Shown piece after piece: positions 8,855 to 16,924 of a stretch of DNA of 64,000 bases. Location of the stretch: positions 124,001 to 188,000 of the forward strand of contig CANNGL010000004.1 of NCBI GenBank assembly GCA_947504205.1, in the 5' to 3' direction. The notes below the pieces were generated by a model, which had not been told where the DNA came from, searched no databases, and saw only the letters and a program-made list of their open reading frames with translations. Origin of the DNA: an uncultured Litoreibacter sp. (GTDB lineage: Bacteria > Pseudomonadota > Alphaproteobacteria > Rhodobacterales > Rhodobacteraceae). The first letter of the stretch is position 1. Each line of letters begins with the position of its first letter. A program made the position numbers and the translations under genes.

Positions 8855-9523
8855 ATGCGCAGTTTTGACGACATCCTGACCATCAGCGCCGAGCGACATG
8901 GAGGCCGCGACGCCGTGCTGGGCAGTTTTGAGCCTGCCGCCGACCCGGACGAGCTTGGCGCCATCCCCGATGATCGCTGGTTGTCACAATCCACCCGCGC
9001 GATCTTTCAGGCCGGGTTCAATTGGAAGGTCGTGGACCGAATGTGGCCAGGCTTCGAAACTGCATTCAAAAACTTCGCTCCCGGCCCCATCGCGATGATG
9101 GAAGACGCGTGGTTTGACGCGCTCGTCACCGACACCTCCATCGTGCGGCACGGACCAAAGATCCGCGCGGTTCAGGAAAATGCCGTCTTCATTCAGGAAC
9201 AATCCGCCACACATGGCAGCTTCGGCAAGATGATCGGCGACTGGCCTTCGGAAGATTTCGCAGGACTGCTGAGCTTCCTGAAAAGCGAAGGCTCTCGTCT
9301 GGCCGGAGCAACTGGTCAGTATTTTCTTCGCGCGATGAACCGCGATGGCTATATCCTGTCACGCGATGTGGTGGCCCGCCTGATCGCAGAAGGCGTTATC
9401 GACAAACCACCCACCTCCAAAACAGCAATGCGTGCTGTGCAATCAGCTTTCAACACATGGTCGGAAGAGTCCGGCCAATCGCTGACGGCCATCTCCCGCG
9501 TTCTGGCGATGAGCATCGGTTAA
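8855..9523 (+). CDS. DNA-3-methyladenine glycosylase I-like protein (HhH superfamily)
   Basis: This 222-residue protein has a core (FQAGFNWKVVDRMWPGFETAF, then WFDALVTDTSIVRHGPKIRA) that follows the helix-hairpin-helix layout of Tag-type glycosylases, which remove alkylated adenine from DNA. It lacks the N-terminal Cys/His and C-terminal HxxxC zinc ligands found in the canonical Tag encoded at 21333-21935. It is therefore a divergent, zinc-free relative whose damage substrate may differ. The start at 8855 gives MRSFDDILTISAERHGG, the usual N-terminus of this subfamily. It is a single gene between the lipoprotein gene and a convergent hypothetical. Confidence 0.8.
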   Translation: MRSFDDILTISAERHGGRDAVLGSFEPAADPDELGAIPDDRWLSQSTRAIFQAGFNWKVVDRMWPGFETAFKNFAPGPIAMMEDAWFDALVTDTSIVRHGPKIRAVQENAVFIQEQSATHGSFGKMIGDWPSEDFAGLLSFLKSEGSRLAGATGQYFLRAMNRDGYILSRDVVARLIAEGVIDKPPTSKTAMRAVQSAFNTWSEESGQSLTAISRVLAMSIG

Positions 9524-9547
9524 AAGAGCGCGTGTGCCGCGCCCGCA

Positions 9548-10249
9548 TCAAAACGGGGAGGCAACGTTGAATTGTGCCGAAAATACAATCTCGGTATCGA
9601 TGCCATATCGACGTTTGAGACTATCGGGATCGGCCAACCAATAACTGCAGTAGTAGTGTTTCGGCGCAGGTAGGAAAGGGAGAAGCCCCAGCAGATCAGC
9701 CAACTCGCTTCTCCGATGCTCGTCCGACAAATAGGAGATGCCGTCCGTGCGGGTCGCGTCATCGGGGTTCAACGGTTGGGCCATGAACGGCTCAGCGTCG
9801 TCAGGAGCAACCGTCAAAAGTATTTCACACGACCAATACGCATCATCCTCGATGGTCAATATCGCAAAGCCCGCCCCCTCGGCCTCCGCAAAAACACGGG
9901 TCTCTGTCAGATAACTTGGATCCGAGACGCCATAGGGATCGAGATCCCGCGTATCGGCAGTTTCAGCAATCGCTGCATCCCAGTCTTGCTTTGACGCATT
10001 GCCGAGAAACACAAAATTTTCAAAGTACCGCAGGTCTGCATCGTCGCGACCATGCGCCTGAATTTCTGGTGTCAGCGCGGTTTCAGCCCAGCCCGCGCTC
10101 AGAATGCGATCCACAATGACGGCCCCGTCGACATCCATATCAACAGCGCAGGCCTCAAAAATCGGATCACCGGGATGCGCGAGCGTGACATCGGCCGCAG
10201 CACCCGTTGTGCACAACGCCGCGACAAGTGATGAAACCCATTTAAGCAT
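9548..10249 (-). CDS. Secreted protein of unknown function
   Basis: The 233-residue product starts at the ATG at 10249 (MLKWVSSLVAALCTTGAAADV), giving a clear signal peptide cleaved near residue 19. The mature chain is acidic, with cysteines in EACAVD, WSCEILL and YYCSYW. No domain is recognised. The much longer in-frame extension upstream (72 extra residues, Arg-rich) has a non-coding look and hides the signal peptide. It is probably a periplasmic single-species or genus-level protein. Confidence 0.68.
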   Translation of the reverse strand: MLKWVSSLVAALCTTGAAADVTLAHPGDPIFEACAVDMDVDGAVIVDRILSAGWAETALTPEIQAHGRDDADLRYFENFVFLGNASKQDWDAAIAETADTRDLDPYGVSDPSYLTETRVFAEAEGAGFAILTIEDDAYWSCEILLTVAPDDAEPFMAQPLNPDDATRTDGISYLSDEHRRSELADLLGLLPFLPAPKHYYCSYWLADPDSLKRRYGIDTEIVFSAQFNVASPF

Positions 10250-10545
10250 TTGAAAATATCCCTCATGTTCAGTCAGGCGCTTTGTATGCGCGGGTAATAG
10301 CAAACGCGCGAACGTCATCATAGCTGTCACCGACCACATGTCGGCAACCTGTGACCGCGACTTGCGCCAATCCATCGCTGCCCAAAGGTTGAACCGGTAT
10401 CGTGATCTGGGCGGCCGCTTGAGCTCCCTCAGCCAGACATCGGAGGTCATGCGTTGATTACACATTGGGGCGGCCAGTGCACAATTTGGCGCTGGAGCAA
10501 AGCTGAATGCGAGTTATTTTCGGAAATTCGGCCTGTGATTTGCCG
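10250..10545. other. Gene-free stretch of about 296 bp
   Basis: This lies between the start of the secreted-protein gene and the stop of the HupE-like gene. All open frames are shadows or extensions of neighbours. I see no clear promoter palindrome, terminator or RNA signature; it must hold the promoter of the minus-strand secreted-protein gene. Confidence 0.5.
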
Positions 10546-11145
10546 TCAAGCCGCGACCGTAAACGCGAAATAGAGAATGAGAATTGCGGCGATCCAAGAT
10601 GCCGCCGTTCTCCAGATAATGCGAACCAACCGGCTGTCTTTCCACTCCAGTACCGCCCGCGGCACTCCGGCCGCCACAGCAACGACCATATTGGCGGCGA
10701 AAAGGATACCGATGTGGATTGCCAATGGCAGTTCGAAAAGCCCGTGACCCTCAAGCGACGCGGCTACAACCAAGACGCCGATTACCGCTGCCGCGATCTG
10801 GACGTCTCGACCGGAATATTTCGGAAGCAGCGCCGCAAGCACCGCGACCAACACGCCGGCCGCCATAAGAATCGCCACGATCCACGGACCCGAAATTGCG
10901 GCCACGCCGATACCGGCCAGTTGCCCCAAGATCAGCGTCGGCCAGACGCGTAGAAGGCCCTCGGATTGCCAAAGCGATGCGAGAATACCGAACGCCACCA
11001 GCGGCAATAGCGTTGCAGGATAGGCGATGACCACAAGGGTGCCTTCGATAAAGCGGTCATAGAACCCACCCTCCGGCAGGAACGTGTGCGCGTTGGCCGG
11101 GCCCGCCAAACACAGGGCCATGAGCCCTGCAATGTAACTCTTCAT
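10546..11145 (-). CDS. Membrane protein paired with HupE/UreJ permease
   Basis: The 199-residue product starts at the ATG at 11145; an upstream TTG would add only three residues. A cleavable signal peptide ends in PANAH, leaving a histidine at the mature N-terminus as in HupE proteins. About six membrane segments follow. It lies 17 bp after the HupE/UreJ gene and has a similar size and layout, so it is probably a divergent second subunit or paralogue. The strong HPxxGxDH metal motif of HupE is absent. A role in nickel or cobalt handling is inference from the pairing. Confidence 0.65.
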   Translation of the reverse strand: MKSYIAGLMALCLAGPANAHTFLPEGGFYDRFIEGTLVVIAYPATLLPLVAFGILASLWQSEGLLRVWPTLILGQLAGIGVAAISGPWIVAILMAAGVLVAVLAALLPKYSGRDVQIAAAVIGVLVVAASLEGHGLFELPLAIHIGILFAANMVVAVAAGVPRAVLEWKDSRLVRIIWRTAASWIAAILILYFAFTVAA

Positions 11146-11162
11146 GGTGTTCAAAAGAGAAC

Positions 11163-11750
11163 TCAGGCGAAGCCGAACAGGAAGGCTGCACCGACCAGCG
11201 CAATCAGACCGCCTGCGCCCCGCACCGCTACGCGGCCGACCTCCATCCGGGTCAGGGCACCGAAAGCGATACCGGCGAGATGCAGAAGACCTGTACCGAT
11301 GACAAAGCCAATCGCATAGCCATAAGCGTTGAACTGATCAGGGAACTCGGTGCCATGAGCATGACCATGGAAGATCGCAAAAGTGCCAACAATGACGGCG
11401 GCCACCCAGATCGGTGCCTTGACGGCAAACGCGATCAAAAGACCCAGCACAACGCCGGACAGAGCAATCCCGGTCTCAACTGCTGGCAGCGGCATCCCGA
11501 TTATCCCGAGCGCGCCCCCGATCGCCATGACCAATGGAAATACCACCGGAAGCACCCAGATCGCTGGCTGCCCTAGGAAAGCGCCCCAAAGACCAACCGC
11601 AACCATTGCAACGACATGATCCCAGCCAAGGATCGGATGCCAGAAACCCGAGGCAAAGCCGGTATTGATGCCTTCACCGCTATGGGCGTTCGCGGCAGTG
11701 GCGACCAGCGCAATCATGAGTGCCAGAAGCTGTGTACGAAGCGCTGTCAT
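11163..11750 (-). CDS. hupE: HupE/UreJ family nickel/cobalt permease
   Basis: This 195-residue membrane protein has a signal peptide ending in ANAH, so His23 is at or near the mature N-terminus. The family motif H38-PILGWD-H45 follows in the first membrane helix, with a second histidine motif FHGHAHG later and about six helices in all. HupE/UreJ proteins bring Ni2+ or Co2+ into the cytoplasm for hydrogenase, urease or cobalamin synthesis. None of those pathways lies in the window. It is the first gene of a two-gene unit with the downstream HupE-like protein. I looked for and did not find a cobalamin riboswitch or NikR site upstream. Confidence 0.85.
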   Translation of the reverse strand: MTALRTQLLALMIALVATAANAHSGEGINTGFASGFWHPILGWDHVVAMVAVGLWGAFLGQPAIWVLPVVFPLVMAIGGALGIIGMPLPAVETGIALSGVVLGLLIAFAVKAPIWVAAVIVGTFAIFHGHAHGTEFPDQFNAYGYAIGFVIGTGLLHLAGIAFGALTRMEVGRVAVRGAGGLIALVGAAFLFGFA

Positions 11751-12067
11751 TGAATCACCCTTTCAAAATGCAATCGTTGAAACAAACCCTATCCTTTGAT
11801 CTCCCGGGGTCAACATTCGATGCCCCCAATTGGCTCACTGCCGCCGCTAATTCGACTATCGCGGGTTTCACTTTTGGCGATGGCGGCTCCAGACGACATG
11901 CTCCTCCCTGCCCGGTCTCAAAATCGAAAGTGACAGGCATCGCCAGATAGTGGCGCCAGTTGTGCTTGGGTCACAGCCTCCTTCATCATGCGGGTCATCG
12001 CTGGGGTCAGCTTGCTGCTCTTGCATACTGAATGGTCGGATTACTCAGGAAAAGGCCTTTGGATGCC
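11751..12067. other. Intergenic stretch upstream of hupE
   Basis: This 317-bp gap separates hupE from the stop of the RpiR gene, both on the minus strand. It contains a plausible hupE promoter (11786-11813). A 61-codon open frame at 11755-11940 (minus) crosses that promoter, shows no recognisable protein and was not called. Confidence 0.5.
11786..11813 (-). promoter_or_regulatory. Possible sigma-70 promoter for hupE
   Basis: Read on the minus strand, TTGACC and TAGGGT are separated by 16 bp, placing transcription start about 30 bp before the hupE ATG. The -10 is a weak match. Confidence 0.3.
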
Positions 12068-12946
12068 TCAGTCGCCGATGGGCTTTGGTCCGGTGTCGCC
12101 ACTGAGCGGCGTCAGGGATGTTCTGACGCGGCGGAGGTATTCTTTGACTTTCTCCGGGCGTTCGCGCGCCGTACCGGCGGCCAGCACGTCGATGATTGCG
12201 ATGAAGACCAGGCGTGAGGCGGTGGGCTTGTAGATGTCCTGATCCTCCGGAATGTCGATTTCAATCGCAATGTCGGTGGCCGAAGCAAGGGGGGAGCCGG
12301 ACTTTGTCAGGCTGATGGTCTGCGCCCCGTATTGGCGGGCGATGGCGACGCTGTCGAGAAGTTCAGCCGGTTGCCCGCTGGCCGAGATGGCGAATACCAG
12401 ATCGCCTTGCTCAAACGTCGAAGCGACCATGCGTTGCAGATATCCGTCTGCGTGGGCCTCGGCGGGAATGCCAAGACGGAAGAACCGAAACGCCCCTTCG
12501 CGGGCGACATTGGCCGAGCCGCCACCGACGCCGATAAACAGGATGCGATTGGCCCTTTCAAGCACCTCAATCGCTTGTTCGATAGAGGCACTATCCAGTT
12601 GCGATCTGGCGAGGTTCAGCGAATCCACGAGCGCACCAAAGACCTGTCCGACAACCTGATGCGCCCCGGAGGTCTCACCCGAGGCGTCACCCATATATTG
12701 CAAGCTCACGGCCACGTTCTGGGCGAGACGGATTTTGAAATCCTGAAATCCCTCGCATCCGAGTGTCACACAGAAGCGATTGACGGTGGCGACTGACACA
12801 TCGGCGCGCTCGGCAATTTCCGCTTGCCTGAGGAAGGCGATATTTTCCAGATTGGACAGCACGAAATCGGCCACGCGTTGTTCCCGCTTGGGAAAGGTCC
12901 CGTTCAGCGTGCGCAGTTGCGATATGATGTCGATGACAGCGGCCAT
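12068..12946 (-). CDS. MurR/RpiR family transcriptional regulator
   Basis: The 292-residue product has an N-terminal HTH_6 DNA-binding domain (about 1-77; EIAERADVSVATVNRF is the recognition region). A SIS domain follows (about 125-250; IGVGGGSANVAREGAFRF and FAISASGQPAELL). SIS domains usually bind phosphosugars, but RpiR members also control amino-acid catabolism. It lies 9 bp after ridA on the same strand, divergent from the ABC transporter operon. The natural inference is local control of that operon through the palindrome at 13370-13386, with release on binding a pathway intermediate. Confidence 0.92.
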   Translation of the reverse strand: MAAVIDIISQLRTLNGTFPKREQRVADFVLSNLENIAFLRQAEIAERADVSVATVNRFCVTLGCEGFQDFKIRLAQNVAVSLQYMGDASGETSGAHQVVGQVFGALVDSLNLARSQLDSASIEQAIEVLERANRILFIGVGGGSANVAREGAFRFFRLGIPAEAHADGYLQRMVASTFEQGDLVFAISASGQPAELLDSVAIARQYGAQTISLTKSGSPLASATDIAIEIDIPEDQDIYKPTASRLVFIAIIDVLAAGTARERPEKVKEYLRRVRTSLTPLSGDTGPKPIGD

Positions 12947-12955
12947 GGCGGAGGC

Positions 12956-13354
12956 TTACACCGGTTTGTAGGCGATGACATCCATTTCGACCTTGGCGTC
13001 GACCATCAGGGCCGATTGCACGGTTGATCGCGTCGGGGGATGGTCGGTGAAGTATTTCGCGAAGACGGCGTTGAACGACGTGAAGTCGCGCGGATCGTCC
13101 AACCAGCAGTTGACCTTGACGACATGCTCCAACCCGCAATCGGCGGTGGCCAGAACCTCGATGATATTCTGCATCACCTGTTCGGTCTGCGCCACGATCC
13201 CGCCTGAGATGATCTCGCCATCAAGTGCGGGCACCTGACCAGAGACGTAAACGAAATCGCCGGCGCGTACGACCTTGGCGAAGGGGCGTGGCGTGCCTCC
13301 GGCGGCGAGATCTGCGGTGTCGTAGCGGGTAATGCCTTGAGGTGAGGCTGTCAT
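12956..13354 (-). CDS. RidA-family enamine/imine deaminase
   Basis: The 132-residue product belongs to the YjgF/YER057c/UK114 family, which hydrolyses reactive enamines and imines released by PLP enzymes. VRAGDFVYVSGQVP and the C-terminal VEMDVIAYKP are typical. The usual catalytic arginine is plausibly in DHPPTRSTVQS. It is cotranscribed with the RpiR gene and divergent from a transporter operon ending in a PLP-dependent, probably dehydratase-type enzyme. That enzyme would produce exactly the kind of imine RidA removes. Many RidA paralogues differ in substrate, so the exact role is open. Confidence 0.9.
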   Translation of the reverse strand: MTASPQGITRYDTADLAAGGTPRPFAKVVRAGDFVYVSGQVPALDGEIISGGIVAQTEQVMQNIIEVLATADCGLEHVVKVNCWLDDPRDFTSFNAVFAKYFTDHPPTRSTVQSALMVDAKVEMDVIAYKPV

Positions 13355-13369
13355 GCGGTGGCTCCCTAT

Positions 13370-13386
13370 ATGAAACTTTCTTTCAT
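13370..13386. promoter_or_regulatory. Candidate RpiR operator, perfect inverted repeat
   Basis: ATGAAA-N5-TTTCAT is a perfect 6-bp inverted repeat. It lies 15 bp before the ridA start and 122 bp before the substrate-binding protein start, in the divergent control region. RpiR regulators are dimers that bind GAAA/TTTC-type palindromes, which supports this assignment; a further TTTC-rich stretch lies at about 13410-13440. Confidence 0.45.
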
Positions 13387-13508
13387 TTACTAGGAGCTTA
13401 CAGCTAAGATTTCAAATAAATATTGACCTTTAACTTTCAAAATGTAAGCAAATTACAAAATAGCAGCGCCACCAATGGCGCGATTCTTGTCGTATGGGAG
13501 GAGACATC

Positions 13509-15050
13509 ATGACTTTGAAGACCTGGTCTAAATCAGCCGTAGCAGGCCTAGCGCTGATGGCGCTGACGGGCACTGCGTGGGCCGACGGGATGATGCGCTA
13601 TGCCACCGTGGGGGAACCACCGAGTCTGGATCAGCATGTGGTGACCTCGGATCTGGCAACCACGATTGCGCATCACATGTTCGAGGGGCTGTACACCTTT
13701 AACGCCGCGAATGCTCCGGTTGGGCTTCTGGCCTCGGGAGAGACGATCTCGGATGATGGCAAGGTGATTACCATTTCCCTGCGTGAAGGCGTGAAATTCC
13801 ACAACGGGCAGGACATGACCTCGGCTGACGTGGTGGCCTCGCTTGAACGCTGGGGCGAGCATGGGTCGCGCGGCGGTTTGCTGTTCGGCAACGTGGCCAG
13901 CGTGGAAGCGACGGGCGATCACGAGGTGACGATCACCCTGAACGAACCTTTCGGCCCTTGGAAAAACCTGATGGCCTTCATCAACGGCGGCCCGGCGATC
14001 TATCCAGCCTCTGTCATGGAAGCCGCCGGAAAAGAGCCAATTGCCCCTGAGAACTACATTGGCACCGGTCCCTACAAGTTCAGCGAATGGCAGCCCAATC
14101 GTCACGTGGAATTGGTGCGCTTCGATGAATACGCCTCACCCGATGGAGCGGCAGACGGCTATGCCGGTGAGCGTAAGGCTGATTTCGACACGCTTCGGTT
14201 TATCCCCGTTCCCGATGTCGGCACGCGGGTTTCTGGCCTGAAGGCAGGTGACTATGACTATGCCGAAAGCATTCCCGGCGATCTGTTTGCCGATCTGGAC
14301 GCTGATGCAGGTGTCACCACCATCCTGAATGGCGGGCCGATTTTTGGTCTGGTGTTCATGAACTCGAAGGATGGCCCATTGCAGGAAAACTTTGCTCTGC
14401 GGCGCGCGATCCAGACTGCCATCGACAAGACGCCGGCCTTGCAGGTCGCGATTGGCCCTGAAGGTTTGTGGCGTGCGAACGGGTCGTTCCTGCCGGACGG
14501 CAATGTCTGGTACACCGATAGCGGCGCCGAGAATTTTTCGATGGGCAATGCCGAAAAGGCCAAGTCCATGGCGGAAGAAGCTGGATATACCGGCGATCCG
14601 ATCAAGTTCATGGTCTCGACCAACTATCCGTTCCACTATGACACGGCGATCGTCTACACCAAGCAGCTGGCGCAGGCCGGGTTCAACATCGACCTGCAGG
14701 TCTATGATTGGGCAACATTGATCGAAAAGCGTGCGCAACCCGATCAATGGGACCTGTTCTTTACCCACCATGGCTTTGTGCCCGATCCTATCCTGATCTC
14801 GGTGATGAACGACAATTACCCCGGCTGGTGGACGACCGAGGAAAAGGCCGAACTGAAGGCCAAGTTCACCGCCAGCTCCGATCCAGCCGAACGTCAGGCC
14901 ATCTGGGCCGACATCCAGGCCCTGATCTATGAACAGGTGCCGACGATGAAGACCGGCGATGTCTATACCTACAACATCGCATCCCCTGACCTGAAAGGTC
15001 TGGGCGAGGCCACGCTGATCTGGCCACACTTCTGGAACGTGTCGAAGTAA
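13509..15050 (+). CDS. ABC transporter substrate-binding protein, dipeptide/oligopeptide (family 5)
   Basis: The 513-residue periplasmic binding protein has a signal peptide (LALMALTGTAWAD). It shows the family-5 pattern: EPPSLDQHVVTSDL near the N-terminus, and LREGVKFHNGQDMTSADVV, the SBP_bac_5 signature. GTGPYKFSEW is also present. The start at 13509 follows a strong GGAGG site. It is the first gene of an operon with two permeases and two ATPases. Family 5 proteins bind peptides, opines or nickel chelates; the peptidase and PLP enzyme downstream point to a peptide-like ligand containing unusual amino acids. Confidence 0.95.
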   Translation: MTLKTWSKSAVAGLALMALTGTAWADGMMRYATVGEPPSLDQHVVTSDLATTIAHHMFEGLYTFNAANAPVGLLASGETISDDGKVITISLREGVKFHNGQDMTSADVVASLERWGEHGSRGGLLFGNVASVEATGDHEVTITLNEPFGPWKNLMAFINGGPAIYPASVMEAAGKEPIAPENYIGTGPYKFSEWQPNRHVELVRFDEYASPDGAADGYAGERKADFDTLRFIPVPDVGTRVSGLKAGDYDYAESIPGDLFADLDADAGVTTILNGGPIFGLVFMNSKDGPLQENFALRRAIQTAIDKTPALQVAIGPEGLWRANGSFLPDGNVWYTDSGAENFSMGNAEKAKSMAEEAGYTGDPIKFMVSTNYPFHYDTAIVYTKQLAQAGFNIDLQVYDWATLIEKRAQPDQWDLFFTHHGFVPDPILISVMNDNYPGWWTTEEKAELKAKFTASSDPAERQAIWADIQALIYEQVPTMKTGDVYTYNIASPDLKGLGEATLIWPHFWNVSK

Positions 15051-15065
15051 CACGCGTCTTCCTGT

Positions 15066-15093
15066 GCCCTTGCCGCTTTTGGGTGGCGAGGGC
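15066..15093 (+). other. Stem-loop between binding-protein and permease genes
   Basis: A GC-rich stem of nine to eleven base pairs (GCCCTTGCC / GGCGAGGGC, one G-T pair) sits 15 bp after the stop. It lacks a good T-tract. Such hairpins often protect the binding-protein mRNA or lower permease expression. Confidence 0.45.
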
Positions 15094-15125
15094 TAACTTC
15101 TCTCGAAAACACTAGGGCTGCCCGG

Positions 15126-16073
15126 ATGCTGGTTTACACCATAAAGCGCCTGCTTGCGCTGATCCCCACATTGCTGGCCGCCTCGATCCTTGTCTTCCTG
15201 TTCATTCACCTGATCCCCGGCGACCCGGCATCGATCCTTCTGGGCGACACCGCTACGCCCGAAGACGTAGCCGCGTTGACCCGCGAAATGGGGTTGGATC
15301 AACCGATCTGGAAGCAATACCTCCTGTGGCTGAGCAACGTGCTGCAAGGCGATCTTGGCACCTCGGTCTTTTTCCGCGAGCCGGTGTTGTCAGTGATTGG
15401 CGACGGTGCGGAAACCTCGATCTTGCTGGCCACGATGACCATGTTCTGGATCGTGTTGTTCGGCATCCCCATCGGCATTCTGTCGGCAACGAAACACGGC
15501 ACTTGGGTTGATCAGATGACCTCCGGCGGCGCGATGCTGTTTGCTTCGGTGCCGACGTTTTGGCTGGGCCTCTACCTGATCCTGATCTTCTCGGTCGGCT
15601 TGGGCTGGTTTCCAAGCTCGGGCTTCCCCTCGGTCAGCGATGACGGTGGTCTTGCGAACCTGCGCTATCTGATCCTGCCAAGCCTGACACTGGCGGCACC
15701 AAATGCCGCGCTGATTATTCGTCTGGTCCGCGCGTCCATGCTGGATGTGTCACGCGAGGATCACGTCCGTACCGCCCGTGCAAAAGGATTGCATCCAGCC
15801 AAAGTCGCCATCAAACACGTCTTCCGCAACGCGCTGATCGCCGTTGCCGCCGCCTTCGGCTTCACCTTCGCAGCCCTCGTCTCGGAGGCCGTCGTGACCG
15901 AAACCGTCTTTTCTTTGCCGGGCATTGGGCGGCTCGTGGTGCAATCCATCCTGCGCCGCGACTACCCGGTCATTCAGGGCGTCATTCTGGTGATCGTGGT
16001 GCTCTACATGATCATCAACTTGTTGGTCGATCTGGCCTATGCGCGGCTTGATCCAAGGGTGTCGTTGAAATGA
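15126..16073 (+). CDS. ABC transporter permease, DppB/OppB-like
   Basis: The 315-residue inner-membrane protein has the six-helix layout of DppB-type permeases. The first helix is followed by the conserved HLIPGDPASILLG segment. The EAA-type coupling loop is in the stretch RTARAKGLHPAKV, with FRNALIAV after it. It pairs with the permease that overlaps its stop by an ATGA junction. The length matches the family. Confidence 0.95.
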   Translation: MLVYTIKRLLALIPTLLAASILVFLFIHLIPGDPASILLGDTATPEDVAALTREMGLDQPIWKQYLLWLSNVLQGDLGTSVFFREPVLSVIGDGAETSILLATMTMFWIVLFGIPIGILSATKHGTWVDQMTSGGAMLFASVPTFWLGLYLILIFSVGLGWFPSSGFPSVSDDGGLANLRYLILPSLTLAAPNAALIIRLVRASMLDVSREDHVRTARAKGLHPAKVAIKHVFRNALIAVAAAFGFTFAALVSEAVVTETVFSLPGIGRLVVQSILRRDYPVIQGVILVIVVLYMIINLLVDLAYARLDPRVSLK

Positions 16074-16921
16074 AGTATCTCCGCACATTCCTGGCCATGT
16101 TCAAAGGCCGCAAGCTGGCCACCATCGGGTTGATCTGGTTCTGCATTGTGGCCGTTGCGGCCATCGCGGCCCCGCTGCTGGCGCCGTTTGATCCGTTGGA
16201 GATCGACCCCGTCGCCCGCCTCTCGGAGCCCGGCACGCCGTACCTGTTTGGAACAGATCATTTCGGGCGCGACTCCTTTTCGCGCGCGATCTACGGTGCG
16301 CGGATGGCCGTTATCATCGGGTTGGGCAGCGTGATCGTGGCCCTTGTCACGGGCGGCCTGATCGGCATGATATCAGCCTATTTCACCCGTTTGGGCCATG
16401 TGCTGATGCGCGGCGTGGACGTGCTGATGGCCTTTCCGGCGTTGTTGCTGGCGCTTGTCCTGATGACACTTCTGGAAAGGTCCGTCACGAATACGATCAT
16501 CGTGATCGGGATCGTCTATGCGACCACCACAGCGCGCATTTTGTTTGGCATGACATTGAAACTGAAAGGTGAAGTCTTCGTTGATGCTGCGATATGCTCC
16601 GGCGCGGGACATGGATCGATCTTGTTCCGGCACATTTTGCCGAACCTGATTTCGCCGCTCCTTGTGCAGGCCAGCTTCATCTTCGCTTTTGCCCAACTGC
16701 AAGCCGCAGCCCTTGATTTCCTCGGCCTAGGCCTGCCGCCAGAGGTGCCAAGCTGGGGCAACATGCTGAGCGAGGAGCGCATCTATGTCACCCGCGCGCC
16801 CTGGCTGCTGATCTTTCCGGGTGCCTTGATCATCCTCTCTGTCTTTTCCATGAACCTTGTGGGTGACGCGATGCGCGACAGCATCGACCCCCGGTTCAAA
16901 GACGATATCGCGGGGGTCTGA
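16070..16921 (+). CDS. ABC transporter permease, DppC/OppC-like
   Basis: The 283-residue second permease starts inside the last codons of the first (ATGA overlap), which indicates translational coupling. GTDHFGRDSFSRAIYGAR is the DppC signature. LDFLGLGLPPEVPSWGNML near the C-terminus is also typical of OppC/DppC. Six membrane helices are visible. It forms the channel with the upstream permease and is driven by the two ATPases that follow. Confidence 0.95.
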   Translation: MKYLRTFLAMFKGRKLATIGLIWFCIVAVAAIAAPLLAPFDPLEIDPVARLSEPGTPYLFGTDHFGRDSFSRAIYGARMAVIIGLGSVIVALVTGGLIGMISAYFTRLGHVLMRGVDVLMAFPALLLALVLMTLLERSVTNTIIVIGIVYATTTARILFGMTLKLKGEVFVDAAICSGAGHGSILFRHILPNLISPLLVQASFIFAFAQLQAAALDFLGLGLPPEVPSWGNMLSEERIYVTRAPWLLIFPGALIILSVFSMNLVGDAMRDSIDPRFKDDIAGV

Positions 16922-16924
16922 ACC

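Noticed and set aside
11755-11940. 61-codon frame just before hupE
   Set aside because: It spans the likely hupE promoter, has no known motif and no good ribosome site.
11751-11960. Cobalamin riboswitch or NikR site before hupE
   Set aside because: I looked for the B12 box, its flanking conserved boxes and the NikR palindrome and found none convincing.
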